Of a stretch of DNA of 64,000 nucleotides, positions 32,117 through 44,200 are shown in pieces. Made by a program: the position numbers and the translations under genes. A model generated the notes under the pieces. The model was not told the origin of the DNA. It searched no databases and saw only the letters and a list, made by a program, of their open reading frames with translations. Origin of the DNA: Siderastrea siderea (Eukaryota > Cnidaria > Anthozoa > Scleractinia > Rhizangiidae); contig OZ034971.1 in assembly GCA_964030785.1 (NCBI GenBank), positions 20,304,865-20,368,864 on the forward strand, written 5' to 3'. Positions within the stretch are counted from its first letter, which is position 1; every line of letters starts with the position of its first letter.

Positions 32117-33022
32117 CTAGCAGGAGTTTTGTTGCTGTTGATTAGATCCACGAGGTGAATTAAATCGAGTAGGCGTAGTAACTAGGGCTGAACGCGAAGG
32201 TTTCCAATCTGCAAGAGTGGAGGTGGAGGTTGACCCAGGTGAGGTTGAAGTTAATGACTGAGATGCAGGAGTCTTAGCGGAGAACGATTGTTCAATTCGA
32301 CGAGCAGCTTCAATAGCTTTATCAAGACAAGTAATCTGATCCGCCTGCAAAACGATGTGCTGAGCAATGTGCGGCTGCAACTTTGAAATGAATTGCAAGG
32401 TAACGTAAGTGGGACAAGCTTTACTGATATTTTCCCCCAATTTATCCAGTTTGTGTAAAACATTCTCGTACTTGAAGGCAAATTGATCAATTGACTCCGA
32501 AGGATCTTGCACTTAACTCGGAAGGCAAGGCGGCGACATTTCGAATCTTTGGGCTCTTCAAATTCCTCTTGGAGGGCTTTGACATACATGTCAATTTGCT
32601 GAGATGGCGTTTGGGCGGTGAATCCTTCGGTCGATCGACAAAACGACAGCACAGATCGAGGCCACTCACGAATGCATTGTTGTTCAAGGAGCGCTTGTCA
32701 AACAGGATGCGTTAAATGAGCTGTTTTTTTCCTGAAATCTTTCCAGAAAGTAAGAAATGTCGTCTTGAACCGTAGTATCCTGTCGAAAAGTGGGCAACTG
32801 GAGTGTTGGAAGGCACAAATTTGGATTCTGAGTAACAACAGGGTCGGCTTTGCTCGATTGTTGACCATGTGACACGGCGGTAATGGCGCCAACTTGAGTC
32901 GCGACTGTGTTTAGATTTGTGGCTAAGCCCTTAACAACTTCGCTAAGTCCAGCAATTAGTACTTGTAGCTCTTCTACTGTGGCAGGCATAGTGTTCAGCT
33001 TGAATCCCGGATTTTCCACCAA
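32117..33022 (-). pseudogene. Gag, frame-broken, with stop in the zinc knuckle
   Basis: Helical capsid-like segments (PTLQLPTFRQDT, YFLERFQEK, ESIDQFAFKYENVLHKLDKL, LQFISKLQPHIAQHIV) are spread over three frames. At 32,117-32,119 an in-frame TAG falls within a CCHC knuckle that would read C-x2-C-x4-H-x4-C (ICADTNHISRDC follows). Confidence 0.65.
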
Positions 33023-33024
33023 TT

Positions 33025-33177
33025 TGTAATAGGGAATTTGAACTCAAAAGACAAGACAAGATTCAACAACAACTGCACATGTTTCTCCTTTTTCTCCGAA
33101 CCCTCCACTCGAACCGGTTCTAACCTGTTCTGACTCTTTGGCACGCTGTATAATAACACACAAAGTGTCCTACTACA
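33025..33177 (-). repeat. 5' LTR of the deleted retrotransposon
   Basis: On the minus strand the LTR ends ...CCCTATTACA, followed after 2-3 bases by TTGGTGGAAAATCC, a probable primer-binding site (TGGTGG...). Confidence 0.9.
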
Positions 33178-33319
33178 TGGAAAGTCTATAAATAAAGTTT
33201 CATACATTTCCACATAAAAGATTTTGTCCTTGGAGACCCCTCGCACCTCCAGGAACTTCCAATCCCTTCTGTTGGGGGGGGGGGGGGGGCGGAGAATGGA
33301 CATTTTCTGGAACCACACA
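33178..33319. repeat. MITE family B, copy 2, right part
   Basis: TGGAAAGTCT... through CCAATCCCTTCTGTTGGGGG to CTGGAACCACACA; it continues the copy interrupted at 29,939. Confidence 0.85.
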
Positions 33320-33622
33320 GTTAACTAATTGCCATGGATTTTTATCGATTGATCAATTGGATTTCTGATAATCGTTTCAATTGATCATGCCGGGAAAGTC
33401 TACCTTGCATCCTATAAATCTTGAATAAAGAAATGAATTTTATAGCACAATAATTATTCAGAAGGGATACCTGTTTGCAATTCGCAGCATCTCTTTGGAC
33501 CGAATTCGTTGTTCGTGCTCAAGATATCCTGTTCCTTCCTCTCCCCATCTGCGCTTATGAGCCTTCAACTGTTCCTGCAATACAGTAAACACCCGCGTGT
33601 AAGAACCTAGTGATTTAAGAAC

Positions 33623-34191
33623 CTACAGGCTGAAATTGGGCATTTTAATATCCAAATTGTAATACCCTTCATACACTGCTTGCTCTGCTTTGCGGTCGAT
33701 CTTGTAACATCCTTTGCTTTTGCCCTTCTGTGACATTAGGTTCTGTTTCTGTTTGTGGAAAAGTCTACGACAAATTCTCTTTTTGACCTCATTTTTAGAT
33801 CTACCCTGGAGTCTACCCAATCTTTCTCTTTTCATCTTTAGATTAAAGTTTCTACTTTCCCTTCCTCATCGTGAAGCTGGGCTCTTTTCACATTCAATTC
33901 TCTCTCGCATCTATCTACGTCTGTTTGCAATCTAGCAATGAGAGTGTCTAATTCCCTTTGCACTTCCTCCTCTGTTTGTTTCTGCTTTATGTCCGCTTCA
34001 TCTAAAAATTTCTCCACTGTGTGTTTTATTTTCTGAGTATGCTGGTTTTGCATTCCCAGTGTCATAGCTAGGCTTGTTGATGATAACAAAGTTGAAAGGA
34101 AAAATATGAGAATGGCTCGATCTTTTGATGATGACATGAGCTTCATTAGCGCTGGAATGTGGCTAGCTAGCAATACAAAACGTTCACCCAT
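33623..34191 (-). CDS. Coiled-coil ORFs with one membrane segment
   Basis: A 117-codon frame (34191-33838) has a hydrophobic segment (ILIFFLSTLLSSTSLAM) and then a charged coiled coil (EEEVQRELDTLIARL...). A second, very basic frame (33835-33623) follows at once in a shifted register. They could be one gene with a frameshift. No family recognised. Confidence 0.3.
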
Positions 34192-34357
34192 GTGCTCTTC
34201 ATCTGATGTGGGGGGGGGGGAGAACTTGATCCAAATTCCGACACAAAGGAATATTGTTCAATGGCATCTCCAAAAGCATGACGAACGTGCGACCACCATT
34301 GTTTAAAAAAAGAACTGGCAACCCACTCTTCGATAAAATCTTTTCTTTAAACTGTCA

Positions 34358-34720
34358 TCATGCTTCCTTCTTGTCTGGTCTGAACGCTAGCGATGGAATT
34401 TTCCCAGCGTAGTGATCAAACGTTTCTTGAAAAGAAATGCAGTTATTTGCAATCAACTCGTCAAGCAGACAAGAAAGGACAATCAGCTGTTCCCATGTTA
34501 ACTCGTAACTCTCTTTCATTGCTTTCTTGAATTCGCTGTGCCTTCCATCTGCCGTTTTGTTACACAAGGAAACGATGACATACTTAAAATTATGACTTTC
34601 ATTAAAATCTTTGTAGGGCCTCTTTGCACACAAACGCGTGCTGTACGCCATTTTTTGTAACCAAAACGTGTCAGCGGTTGTCAACAAGACTGCAGCTTCC
34701 ACTCGATTCCAGGAAAACAT
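34358..34720 (-). CDS. Unrecognised ORF, divergent partner of the SAM-domain gene
   Basis: About 120 codons from MFSWNRVEAAVLLTTADTFW (Met at 34720-34718) to RPDKKEA. The pattern ESYELTWEQLIVLSCLLDE is helical. Its start codon shares the palindrome CATG with the plus-strand start at 34719. No known domain. An upstream Met (34768) is possible. Confidence 0.35.
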   Translation of the reverse strand: MFSWNRVEAAVLLTTADTFWLQKMAYSTRLCAKRPYKDFNESHNFKYVIVSLCNKTADGRHSEFKKAMKESYELTWEQLIVLSCLLDELIANNCISFQETFDHYAGKIPSLAFRPDKKEA

Positions 34721-36410
34721 GGCAGATTTGGAAGTGCAATGTGTGACAGATGCTGGCAAAGAAAACACATTTTATACATGGTGAAAAAGTGCTTCCTTAG
34801 AGAAATTTTATGAAATGCTTTCTGAAGCTGGAATTACCGAAGTATCTCATTTAGAAGATGTGAAAGAAGAAGATGCTGCATCGCTGGGACTGTCAAAGTT
34901 CGAACAGAGGCAACTTGTACGTCTGTTTGCCGACTAGAAAACTCCATCTAAACAGTCCTCCCAAGAAAAAATGGTGGAAGCCCGTAATAATGCCATATTC
35001 AGGACCTCCAGCTCTTCAGTTGTGTTGACTTTACCAAAGGCCATAAGAAATTTCGTCCAAACACGAGATGGGCAGGGAAACGTGGTTGTGCGAACCGAAT
35101 CTTTGAAGCGGCAGTTCCAGAACCTGTACTATGAGTCTCCAGTCAACCCTACACAAGTGTTCTCCAATTCTTTTATACTTCAAATGGCAGCCGAGAGAAT
35201 GAAATGGTCCAGTTCGAAGCGCGAGTGTGAACTCTGGTGTAGGAAGGAACGTTCCAAGCATACAAATCTTTTGATGGCCATTGCAGAGTCCAACGATTGA
35301 CGCCTGGACAACCTACTACAAGAGCCAGAGTGCTAACGGGATATTTGAAATTGCCAAATTCTGCTTCCCAGAAATTGTTGCATTGAAGGAAAATACATTC
35401 AGCCAAAGAGGAAACATTATGAACACCTGTGCAAGTTTGTTGACAAGTGCCAAGATGCACTTTCACTAGCAGAAACAAATGCAGCAACTTGCAACAATGA
35501 AATCCAAAAGACATTGAAAGGAAATAAACAAGTTAAAGAAGGTACTACTACTACTTACTAGCATTCACCGTTTGTTTTATTGCCTTGATACTACATGGAC
35601 AATTATCAGTGGCAGTCCTTTAGCGTTCACTGCATAGTGAAATTTACCTATGGTTTTTACTTGCGAGGGTATCATGACAGTTTGGTTAGTGAGCTCGTCT
35701 CGGTGAATGATACTCTGAAAAGAACTTTTGATGCCACTGTCCGATGCAGGGTTGTGCTGTAATAAAAATTGTAGGAAGCCCAAAAGCCCTGTCAGGGCCT
35801 GAGAGTAACTATTTCGCTAACTAGCAAAGTGGCTAGTGACAGCTGCTTTGATTCACTAACCGAAATCATCCATTGTATCATCTTGTGGTTCAATTTTATC
35901 CTTGTTTTTATTTTTTCCCTTTGGTTTAAAGCCATTATCGGACATCACCATACCCAGGAACAAAGGACACTAAAAATTAAACCAGGGATAAATTGAACAA
36001 CAACAGGGTACATACATGTATCAGAATTCATTAACTGAAGGTAATAAGATAGTAGGGAGAATGAACCCACTGGTCACACGAGTTAATGAGTTTTACCATC
36101 AATTATGTTCATTCTTATTTCAACACATTTTACATTCTTAACACAGGTCTACGGGAGCAAAATATGTTTTTCAATGACATTTTGCCTTGGGTCAAGAGTG
36201 CCGTGGACGAGATAAAAGAAGTTCGCACTGCATATCAGTCTCTTGTTGCTGAGTGCAGAAAGGAGTTTGGAAGCAGTGTTGCTGAGCAACAGTCTAAAAG
36301 GAAACGAAAAAGAAATTTACAGAAAGAACTTAAGAAGAAAGCAAAAAAGGCATCAGCATCTACTCAATCAGACAGTGATGTGTGTGTCACCTTAGAAGAG
36401 GAAGGTGATA
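34719..36410 (+). pseudogene. SAM-domain protein gene, decayed
   Basis: The start MADLEVQCVTDAGKEN (34719) leads to a SAM-like bundle at 34,800-34,935 (LEKFYEMLSEAGITEVSHL, EEDAASLGLSKFEQRQLVRL), a protein-protein interaction fold. The same frame continues (VVLTLPKAIRNFVQTRDG, WSSSKRECELWCRKERSKH) but is cut by TGA at 34782, TAG at 34935 and TGA at 35298. A donor (GAAG|GTACT, about 35,541) and an acceptor (AACACAG at about 36,146) join to an exon with VKSAVDEIKEVRTAYQSL and a basic KRKRKRNLQKELKKKAKK stretch, which could be nuclear targeting. Three in-frame stops make it a pseudogene. Confidence 0.55.
35883..36003. repeat. MITE family A, copy 3
   Basis: TTGTGGTTCAATTTTATCCT at the left and AGGGATAAATTGAACAACAA at the right; CATCACCATACC in the centre. 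It sits in the intron of the SAM pseudogene. Confidence 0.75.
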
Positions 36411-36770
36411 TATTGGTGGCCTTGTTTAATTTTAATATGTCACTGATATAATAGTAATAATGATCACAAAATGGCATCATTTTACTACAACTGCCAGAAT
36501 TTATTTTGTTTTTCCTTTCTAATCAATTTAAATTTTGTGATTTGAGTGGTGCTTATGAAATAACAGTAGTGCTTATTGACATCAGAAAGCAAAAGGCTTG
36601 AGGTTTCTGATGTTAATTCTGGTAGATGTAGTATTTAAAGTAGTGCCATAATGAAAATGGTGTATTCAGGGATGAATACTATATTTTATGAATCATCATA
36701 GATAAAGGCTGACCTGTAGCTACTCACTTCTGGTATTCATTACCGTCAATGAATTAAAGTATGGTTCTAA

Positions 36771-36963
36771 TGTGTGGTTCCAGAAAATGTCCATACTCCC
36801 CCCACAGAAGGGATTGGAAACTCCTGGGGGTGGGAGAGGTCTCAAAAGCCAAAAACCTTAATGAAATATATGAAGTTTAATTTGAATTTCCAGAGGGGTG
36901 GAGGGGGGTCTAAGCAAAAAACCCTTCTGTGGGGGAGGTTTGGATAATTCTTGGAGCCACACA
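36771..36963. repeat. MITE family B, copy 3 (inverted)
   Basis: The most complete copy. The ends start TGTGTGGTTCCAGAAAATGT and, on the other strand, TGTGTGGCTCCAAGAATTAT, each continuing into CTCCCCC.ACAGAAGGG: inverted repeats of about 42 bp. Confidence 0.9.
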
Positions 36964-37178
36964 ATAGAGTATTCTTGTGACGTTATTTCTGATAACAGTG
37001 CAGTCGTTGAAGGTGATTCTAGCTATGTCTTGAGTATTCTGTGTTCTCCAAGGAAAAAAAACACTTCACAGGCTGGCATATGCATCGTGCCAGCATTCTA
37101 AGAATTGGGTTACTTATAGTTGTTTGGATATATACTGTCTGCAGATGAAACCAGACTTTGAGACGGCAGCACTTTTCC

Positions 37179-37235
37179 ACGGGTGACGGGTGGCGGGTAA
37201 CGGGTGGCGGGTGACGGGTAACAGGTGGCGGGTGA
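37179..37235. repeat. Minisatellite GGGTGAC / GGGTAAC, short array
   Basis: About eight 7-bp units (GGGTGAC, GGGTGGC, GGGTAAC). The flank GGCAGCACTTTTCCAC also occurs, inverted, next to the array at 48,979-49,083. Confidence 0.9.
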
Positions 37236-37258
37236 AAACAAATGACAAAAACAATCAT

Positions 37259-37536
37259 GATGGACCGATAAAATATTATCACAAAAATAAATTATTAAGC
37301 ATTCAGATAGCAAGTGGCAATGCAAGCCGTGTTCTTTCAACAAAACGCCTGATATATGTATATTGCTACATCAATATTCGCAAAAACTATGGACCGATCA
37401 AATATTATCACAATATCAAGTGAAATTAAATTACAAAACTTTAAATCATTAAGTATTCAGATATCAAGCAGCGATGCAAGCCGTGTCCTTTCAACAAAAC
37501 GTCTGATATATACTTCATCGATATTCACAACTTTCT
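37259..37536. repeat. Two-copy direct repeat (about 130-150 bp)
   Basis: ATGGACCGAT.AAATATTATC at 37259 and 37389, and GATGCAAGCCGTGT-type blocks with TTTCAACAAAACG.CTGATAT at about 37,320 and 37,475. Diverged tandem duplicate, non-coding. Confidence 0.8.
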
Positions 37537-38455
37537 TTACAAGTGTTCCTTTAACAAACCTTACATCCACCATACAGCTATTTCAATTAACGTTGTCAAA
37601 TCTAAGCTTAAAGATAAGCCCCGAAAGGTAGTGTGATTAGAAGAGAGGAACTGCACGTGCTGAATACTAAACGATATATAGACATCACAAAAGCGGATTT
37701 GCATGTTTTCAAAATTTTCAAAACTCAAAGCCATGCGACATTCGTGCATTGCTCACGTGCAAAAATACACCCTAGCTTGTGCATTTTCTTAATACCCAGA
37801 ACACCATACGGTTTTGCCTTTAAGCTTCAAGCTTTTACCAAAAAACGTTTGATGAAATAGCGGTATACATCGGACCAGGTCATGTTTTTTTTTTCTTATA
37901 GTCTTCGATGGGCAGATTTCGCTATTTACCACACCAAGAAATGTTAATGTTACAATTTGGCCTTGCGTTCTTTAAATAAATCTATCACTACTAAGCCACG
38001 ATATAAAACATCCCACGAAGGTTTCCTGTTATCAAAAATATGCTGTAAAAATAAAACAAGCTGAACTTTAAATACAATAGTGCCTCGATCGATGTTTAAA
38101 AAAGCTTATTTTTGTTTCATGAAGTGAATCAATGACATTTTAAGACGCGCCCCAACCAAAATGCACAGAATATATTTTTTCAATAAAAAACGTTCTGTTG
38201 AAGGAGAAAGTATTATGTATTAGACTTTCATATTAGGTGTGCATGAAGCTTACATTGCTGGAGAAATGGCACAAGGAGGTTTGAATCTTTTTCTTAGTTT
38301 CTACTCCTGATAGAGTGGGGGCTATACAAACAAGACATCGAAAGACACCACCTTTTAGGTGGGGAAGGGGGCGGGGTACATGAAGAGACCTCTTGTCTTT
38401 TTGCAGAGTGGTGGGTTCTGTCTGAGTACAATAGTTTTGACCACTTCCTTAACAG
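37537..38455. other. Gap: no gene recognised
   Basis: AT-rich. A minus-strand frame from the MULE gene extends a little into its right end. Confidence 0.4.
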
Positions 38456-39577
38456 TGCAGCCAAAGGCAGAAAGTGATAAAAAAGCATTAAATAAATCTT
38501 ATACCAAATTCGTGCCACAGACAGTAGCTGCTTGGTAGATTCTGTTAAGCTATCAATGGCTGAATCCGCCAATTTAATGTTGGTACTGGTGGCAGATGGG
38601 GCACACGAGCGCAGGGGATGGTAATATACAGCCTCTGGTGATGCGGAGATCCTGATCTTTGTTTCGCCTTGGCGATTCAATCGCCTATGTTCCATGTGCC
38701 TTAAAAACACGTTGTTGGGAGCGGGAAGAGGAGGATCAGAGGCTGTTTTTTGTACACGACCCTTGCAGCCATAGCAGGTTGTAGCTTTGGTATCCATTAT
38801 TAACACCACTTCGTGAGGTGACAACTCCGACTCCGGTTCTTCAATCTCGACTCTATCTCCATAGGTTTGTAGGTCTCGTGGTGTGCCGGACTTTCTTTTG
38901 CGGTTCTTTCTTTCGTTTTCTTTCTTCCCAGCTCCGCTGGGAATAGTCGAAGAAACCAATCCAGACAGGGACACTTGATATGATTGTGTGTATTGTTGGA
39001 GTGTACCGAGTTGGTGACCAACAGCCAAGGTGTGGGCAGAAATGTCCGTCTTTGAACCTAGGGCATTCTGAGCAGGCCAGTTTGTTACCCTTGATCTCAA
39101 CAGTATGTGATACTGGCCTGCTCAGTGATATGACGATACGCTTTTCCTTACAGTTCGGAAAAGGAACAATTTCCTCTAGGCGTAAAATGTGAGAGGCATT
39201 GGACCAAGACCCTCTCAAAAATTCGGGTAAACCAGAATCCTCAAAACTCCCCATCACTTCCCGCTGATCTTCGTTTTGAGACGTTTTGGGAAGGTGGTCT
39301 TGAAGGTCTTCTTGGACTGCTGATCCAAGGGCTTGGAGATGCTTCTGTCTCTCATCTCTTGTCATGCTAGACCATTTGGAGTCTGAAAGGCTCAAATGCT
39401 GGTGCTGCGTGTTCAAGGTATAGGGTCCTTTCCCATGAACGGCACGCTGAACGTCTCTTTGGGCTTGAAGGACGAAGTCTCTGTAGACAATTACTGCATC
39501 GGGCCACGAACATTTGAGATTTGGTCTATAGCCAATACCTTCCATGACCTTCGTCTCCTTTACTTTGCTTTTTAAGG

Positions 39578-39580
<3 letters not shown>

Positions 39581-39626
<46 letters not shown>

Positions 39627-40238
39627 CATATTTATGCAGGATGACCATTTCAGTTATAAAAACTGCTATCAACATGGGTCCTGCGTTAAAAATAAATAAA
39701 TGAATAGTTAATAAAATAAAATATTAAAACAGTTAAAAAGCTATAGAAGAAATCTAAGAAAAGACGTAGAAAAAGCGATAAAAAGACTAAAACTAGGTTC
39801 ATATACAATTATTAAAAATATCGGCCCCTTTATAAAAAAACGCTCTTTTGGTCGATTCTAGTTTAACCCTTCCAATAACTAATTTGTTCTTATTCCTAAT
39901 GTCATAATCATGAATATTATGTCTTTTTAGTTGAAAATATTCAGAGAAATAACTTGGGGCCGTTCCCTTGAGGCACTTTTCAACCAAGTTAACAATGTGA
40001 TTTTCTCTTCTTCTCGTAAGAGTTTCCCAGCCAAGACTTGTAACCATCTGTTCCGTGGACAAATGGGCAGTATTCAAAACTATTCTACCACCACGCCTTT
40101 GTAGGCGTTCCAGAACTTCTTCATTCCCTTTACCACATCCATGGAAACCAGCACCACAATAATCCAAAATAGGAAGAATCATCGATTTAAACAATCTGTT
40201 CGCTGATTCAATTGTTAAAGATGGTCGTGCTCTTGAAT
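39581..40238 (-). mobile_element. 5'-truncated LINE (second family)
   Basis: The minus strand encodes an RT C-terminal tail (ANRLFKSMILPILDYCG, LERLQRRGGRIVLNTAHL, KLVIGRVKLESTKRAFFY) ending near 39,799, then an AT-rich 3' region and an (ATT)n tail at 39,581-39,625. The RT palm and endonuclease are missing. It is inserted in the MULE gene in the same orientation. The family differs from the LINE at 41.2-44.3 kb. Confidence 0.8.
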
Positions 40239-40886
40239 TGCATTCTTCCAAGACCGGTAACGACTACTTATATTTTATCCACACGCTGCTCGAATGCAAC
40301 TACAAACTTGAATGAATCAACTTCGTAGGAGGAGACAGGGATAAAGCACAGTCTAGTTTCCTCAAACCAGATCTTCTTCTTGCTCTTGAATTGCTACTCT
40401 GATTGGGCATTGTCATAGAAAAAGTCGTCTTTGAGCCCAGCGCTTCTTCGGATCGGCAGCAGCATTCAATTCTTCATATCGTCTTCGATAGAGTGCTGAA
40501 AGTACAGTGAAAATTTTGGGTCCTTCCCTGTGATGTCTTCCTCTAGCTGTCCCACTTGGATGAGATGCTTTCTACTTTGGCGATGAACTCTGCAGGACTT
40601 TCGCTATCAATGATCCCCTTTTCTTTGTTAAAGTCATTTCCAAATATGTCTTCTAAGATTTCCTTTCGCACAGATGTCAACCCCAAGTCAGCAATCTTTC
40701 TCACAATGTCATCTTCAACATGCTTTTTACATGGCAGAAAGGTGCATCCTTTCAACGGTTTGAGGAAACTAGACTGTGCTTTATCCCTGTCTCCTCCTAC
40801 GAAGTTGATTCATTCAAGTTTGTAGTTGCATTCGAGCAGCGTGTGGATAAAATATAAGTAGTCGTTACCGGTCTTGGAAGAATGCA
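40239..40886. repeat. 130-bp perfect inverted repeat around a 388-bp spacer
   Basis: 40,239-40,368 is the exact reverse complement of 40,757-40,886. The right arm is the original MULE coding sequence; the left arm is an inverted copy at the 5' end of the truncated LINE. The 14-mer TGCTCTTGAATTGC stands at 40,228-40,241 and at 40,381-40,394, bracketing the left arm. Confidence 0.95.
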
Positions 40887-41229
40887 GCATTGCGGGACCA
40901 GGAAGGTTTGCAGGCCTTCCCGTTTTTTTGTTCAATAACTTACTGCTCTGGAATGTAGTAGATGTTAAATAGAACTTACCAACATTAAACGTAGTATCTA
41001 TGGATAAAATACTTGTAGAACCAGGAGAGCAGCAATCTTTGACAATGTCCTTGATCTGGTCTTCTAGACAAATAACAACCCTTGGAGAGGGTGTCCATTG
41101 CAAATTTGCACTGCCTTGTCTTCCTTTGCCAGCTCTAACAAGGAGGCAAATTCTTCATGTTGGGCGGTTTTGTTTGCGACTCATTGACGTGCATTTTGCA
41201 CTTGCTTAATGTCGCGAGGTAAGTCTGAA

Positions 41230-44200
41230 GAAAGTTCACAATCGTGCATTCCACCGCTCGTACGATGTTGTGTCCATTTGCGAGACATGGCTCAACGACA
41301 CAGTGCTATCATCTGAAATACTCACTGGGTATAACATCTTTCGTAAGGACAGAACAGGAAAGACCGGAGGTGGAGTGCTGATTGCTGTTAAAATTGACAT
41401 CCAGTCTAACCGCCGCTTTGACCTAGAGAGAGATCAAATCGAACTTGTAGCTGTTGAGCTGTTTAAGGATAGCTCTAAACCAGTTATCCTCTACACATTT
41501 TATCATCCAGATCCTGGTCCTGACGATCTGAATCTGCTGAACCAATCTCTTCAACAAAATTCCGAAACGGCCTGTATGGTCTTAGTTGGCGATTTCAATC
41601 TTCCAACAATCAAATGGTCACTGGACGAGTCTACCTCAACTAACTTGGGCGTAACGGCGGAAGAGGAAGCTCTCTCTGTCCTTATGGAGGATAATTTTCT
41701 CCGTCAGTTTATCAAAAGTCCAACGCATATTGCTGGAAACAAACTTGATCTGCTTCTATGTAACTTCTCCGAAGTCATAGACCATGTTTCTACAACTTCT
41801 CCTTCGCAAAATGAATTTCCTTCTGACCATTATTTGGTGGACTTTTTCATCCGATTGAAATTCAAGCAATCAAAGCGTGTGCCTCGTAAAACGTACGACT
41901 ACAAAAGGGCAGATTTTGACGATCTGCGAAGTCGCCTACAGCTGCTACCTTCTGATATGTCGCACTCCGACGATTTTGACATCTATTGGTCTCAGTGGAA
42001 AGATTTATTTTTAGCAACAGTTGCTGAATGTGTCCCAATGAAGACCATAAGGGACACCAACTCTCCTCCTTGGATAGACAGGGAAGTTAAGCTTGCATTA
42101 CGCAGAAAGTACCGTGCCCTGAGGAAATATCGTGAAAACAAAACCGTGGAACGGAAGTTAAAATTAAGATCTCTAAGCAATGAAATCAAGAAACTTGTCC
42201 GACAAAAACATCGCGACTATCTCCTTAAAATTGAAGGCTCTTTAAAGGAAAACCCTAAATTATTTTGGAACTATCACAAAGCTATCCTACACCATCGATC
42301 GGGCTCGAATACTGAGATCACCTTCGACGGGAAATCAGCAAAAACTGCAGCCGAAAAGGTTGAGCTCTTTAATGCTTATTTCTGCTCTGTGTTTACATCA
42401 TCCAAGCAGGACAAAGCACGCAGTTTCCAAATGTTTCCCATGAGAATGAATATGGAAATTTCTGAGATCACACTATCTCTCAACGAGGTGAGACATTGCT
42501 TGTCTATTTTGGATCCGTCAAAAGCCACTGGCCCCGATGGAATTCCTGCGCGTATCCTTAAAGAGTGCAGTGAGCAGATCGCGCCAAGTCTTTGTGCCCT
42601 ATTCAATCATTCTCTGCGTACTGGGCGGTTTCCATCTGAATGGAAGTCAGCTGATGTTACTCCAGTTCATAAAAAAGATCTTTTAGAGCCAGCTGAAAAT
42701 TATAGACCAATCTCACTTCTACCAATTGTGAGTAAAGTTATGGAACGCTGCGTTTGTAACAGACTTTATTCCCATGTCTCGCAATCAATTACATCCTTAC
42801 AACACGGATTCATGCGTTCCCGTTCATGCTCTTCGCAACTTTTATCCGTACTCCATTTAATTGGGGAGGCACTCGACAAAAACAGACGGATATTTTGTAC
42901 CTTGATTTTGTCAAGGCTTTTGATACAGTTGATCACGTCATTCTTATTGAAAAGTTGAAATGGTACGGTGTCACAGGTCAACTGATAGATTGGTTTTCTG
43001 ACTACCTAAAGGACAGATCGCAGAGAGTTGTGATTGAAGGCACTGCCTCTGAGCGTCTACCGGTCACTTCCGGTGTACCCCAGGGTAGTCTTGTCAGCCC
43101 ACTCCTCTTTGTCATATTTATCAATGACCTCCCTGATGTCATCCATGAGCAATCCATCACCGCTCTGTATGCTGATGATACAAGTTGCACCATACTGTCT
43201 TGTCAGTGAAGGACTGTGCTATTCTCCAGCAGGATCTGACAAGTTTAAACACCTGGAGCCGCGAATCAAACATGAAGTTCAACGCTTCCAAATGCAAAGT
43301 GCTAACAATCACGCGAAAGAAAACACCTGTAAATCATGAATATCACGTTGGCGATGTAAACATACAACGCGTTCAGGAAGAAAAAGACCTTGGTGTAACC
43401 ATTACTAGAAATCTAACGTGGGACTCGCACATAATGCGTATTGTACTCAAGGCTAATAGAATGCTGGGACTCTTAAAGAGAACTTGCCCACTTATGACCA
43501 ACATCAAAGTAAGGCGGACACTTTATCTATCTCTCGTGAAGTCACAGCTTACATATGCCACGGAAGTTTGGTCTCCTGCTAGTGTCAATTTGAGAACGAT
43601 CCTAGAAAGAGTCCAGAGGCGCGCCACTCGCTGGATACTAAGAACTAGAATCGGCAAGATGTCCTACAAACAACGACTGCTGACTCTTCGCTTGCTACCA
43701 CTAGCATACGACAGGGAACTGAGAGATCTTTTATTTCTCTATAACTGTATTTCTGGATATACTGACCTAAATATTGATCGATATGTTACTTTTGTCACGC
43801 ATGGCCGGTCCCGCTCTAAGAACCCCACCCTCGTACTTAAACCTGCTTACTGTAAAACCGCAACTTTTCAAGCTTCTTTTTTCAATAGAATTGTAAAACC
43901 TTGGAACACTATCTGTAATCTCGCCCCTCACGACAAATTTTCCAGCCTAAGTTTATTCAAATATTTTCTGCGCACCACTTATTTTACTTTACTGGACACT
44001 ACCTATGATATTGACATGCCCTGCACCTGGTTCCTCTTCCGTAACTGCCCTTGCCACCGCTCTTAATTTTTGAGACTAATATTATCTGCATCTTGTTTTT
44101 TAACTATAGTTATAAGTAATAATTAGATTTTTAACTAAAATTTTTAGCTATAAGTAATTAATTAGATTTATTGTATTTTTTTTTAATTTAAGATTTTTAC

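Larger units (their letters stand above)
29940..33177 (-). mobile_element. Internally deleted short-LTR retrotransposon (3.24 kb)
   Basis: Direct LTRs at 29,940-30,085 (146 bp) and 33,025-33,177 (153 bp) start TGTA and end TACA, and the element is flanked by the 4-bp duplication TGGA (29,936-29,939 and 33,178-33,181). On the minus strand the order is gag (33,022-32,117), zinc knuckle, protease-like region, then directly the integrase C-terminus (30,796-30,383). RT, RNase H and the integrase core are missing. A polypurine stretch (AAGAAGGGGTGG) lies just inside the 3' LTR, with a second copy about 90 bp further in. Gypsy-like by layout. It is a non-autonomous deletion derivative. Confidence 0.85.

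Noticed and set aside
33261..33290. G-quadruplex-forming regulatory site in the G-run
   Set aside because: It is the G-rich end of MITE family B, variable in length between copies; no promoter is adjacent.
41992..43193. Minus-strand frames inside the LINE
   Set aside because: Shadows of the endonuclease/RT reading frame.
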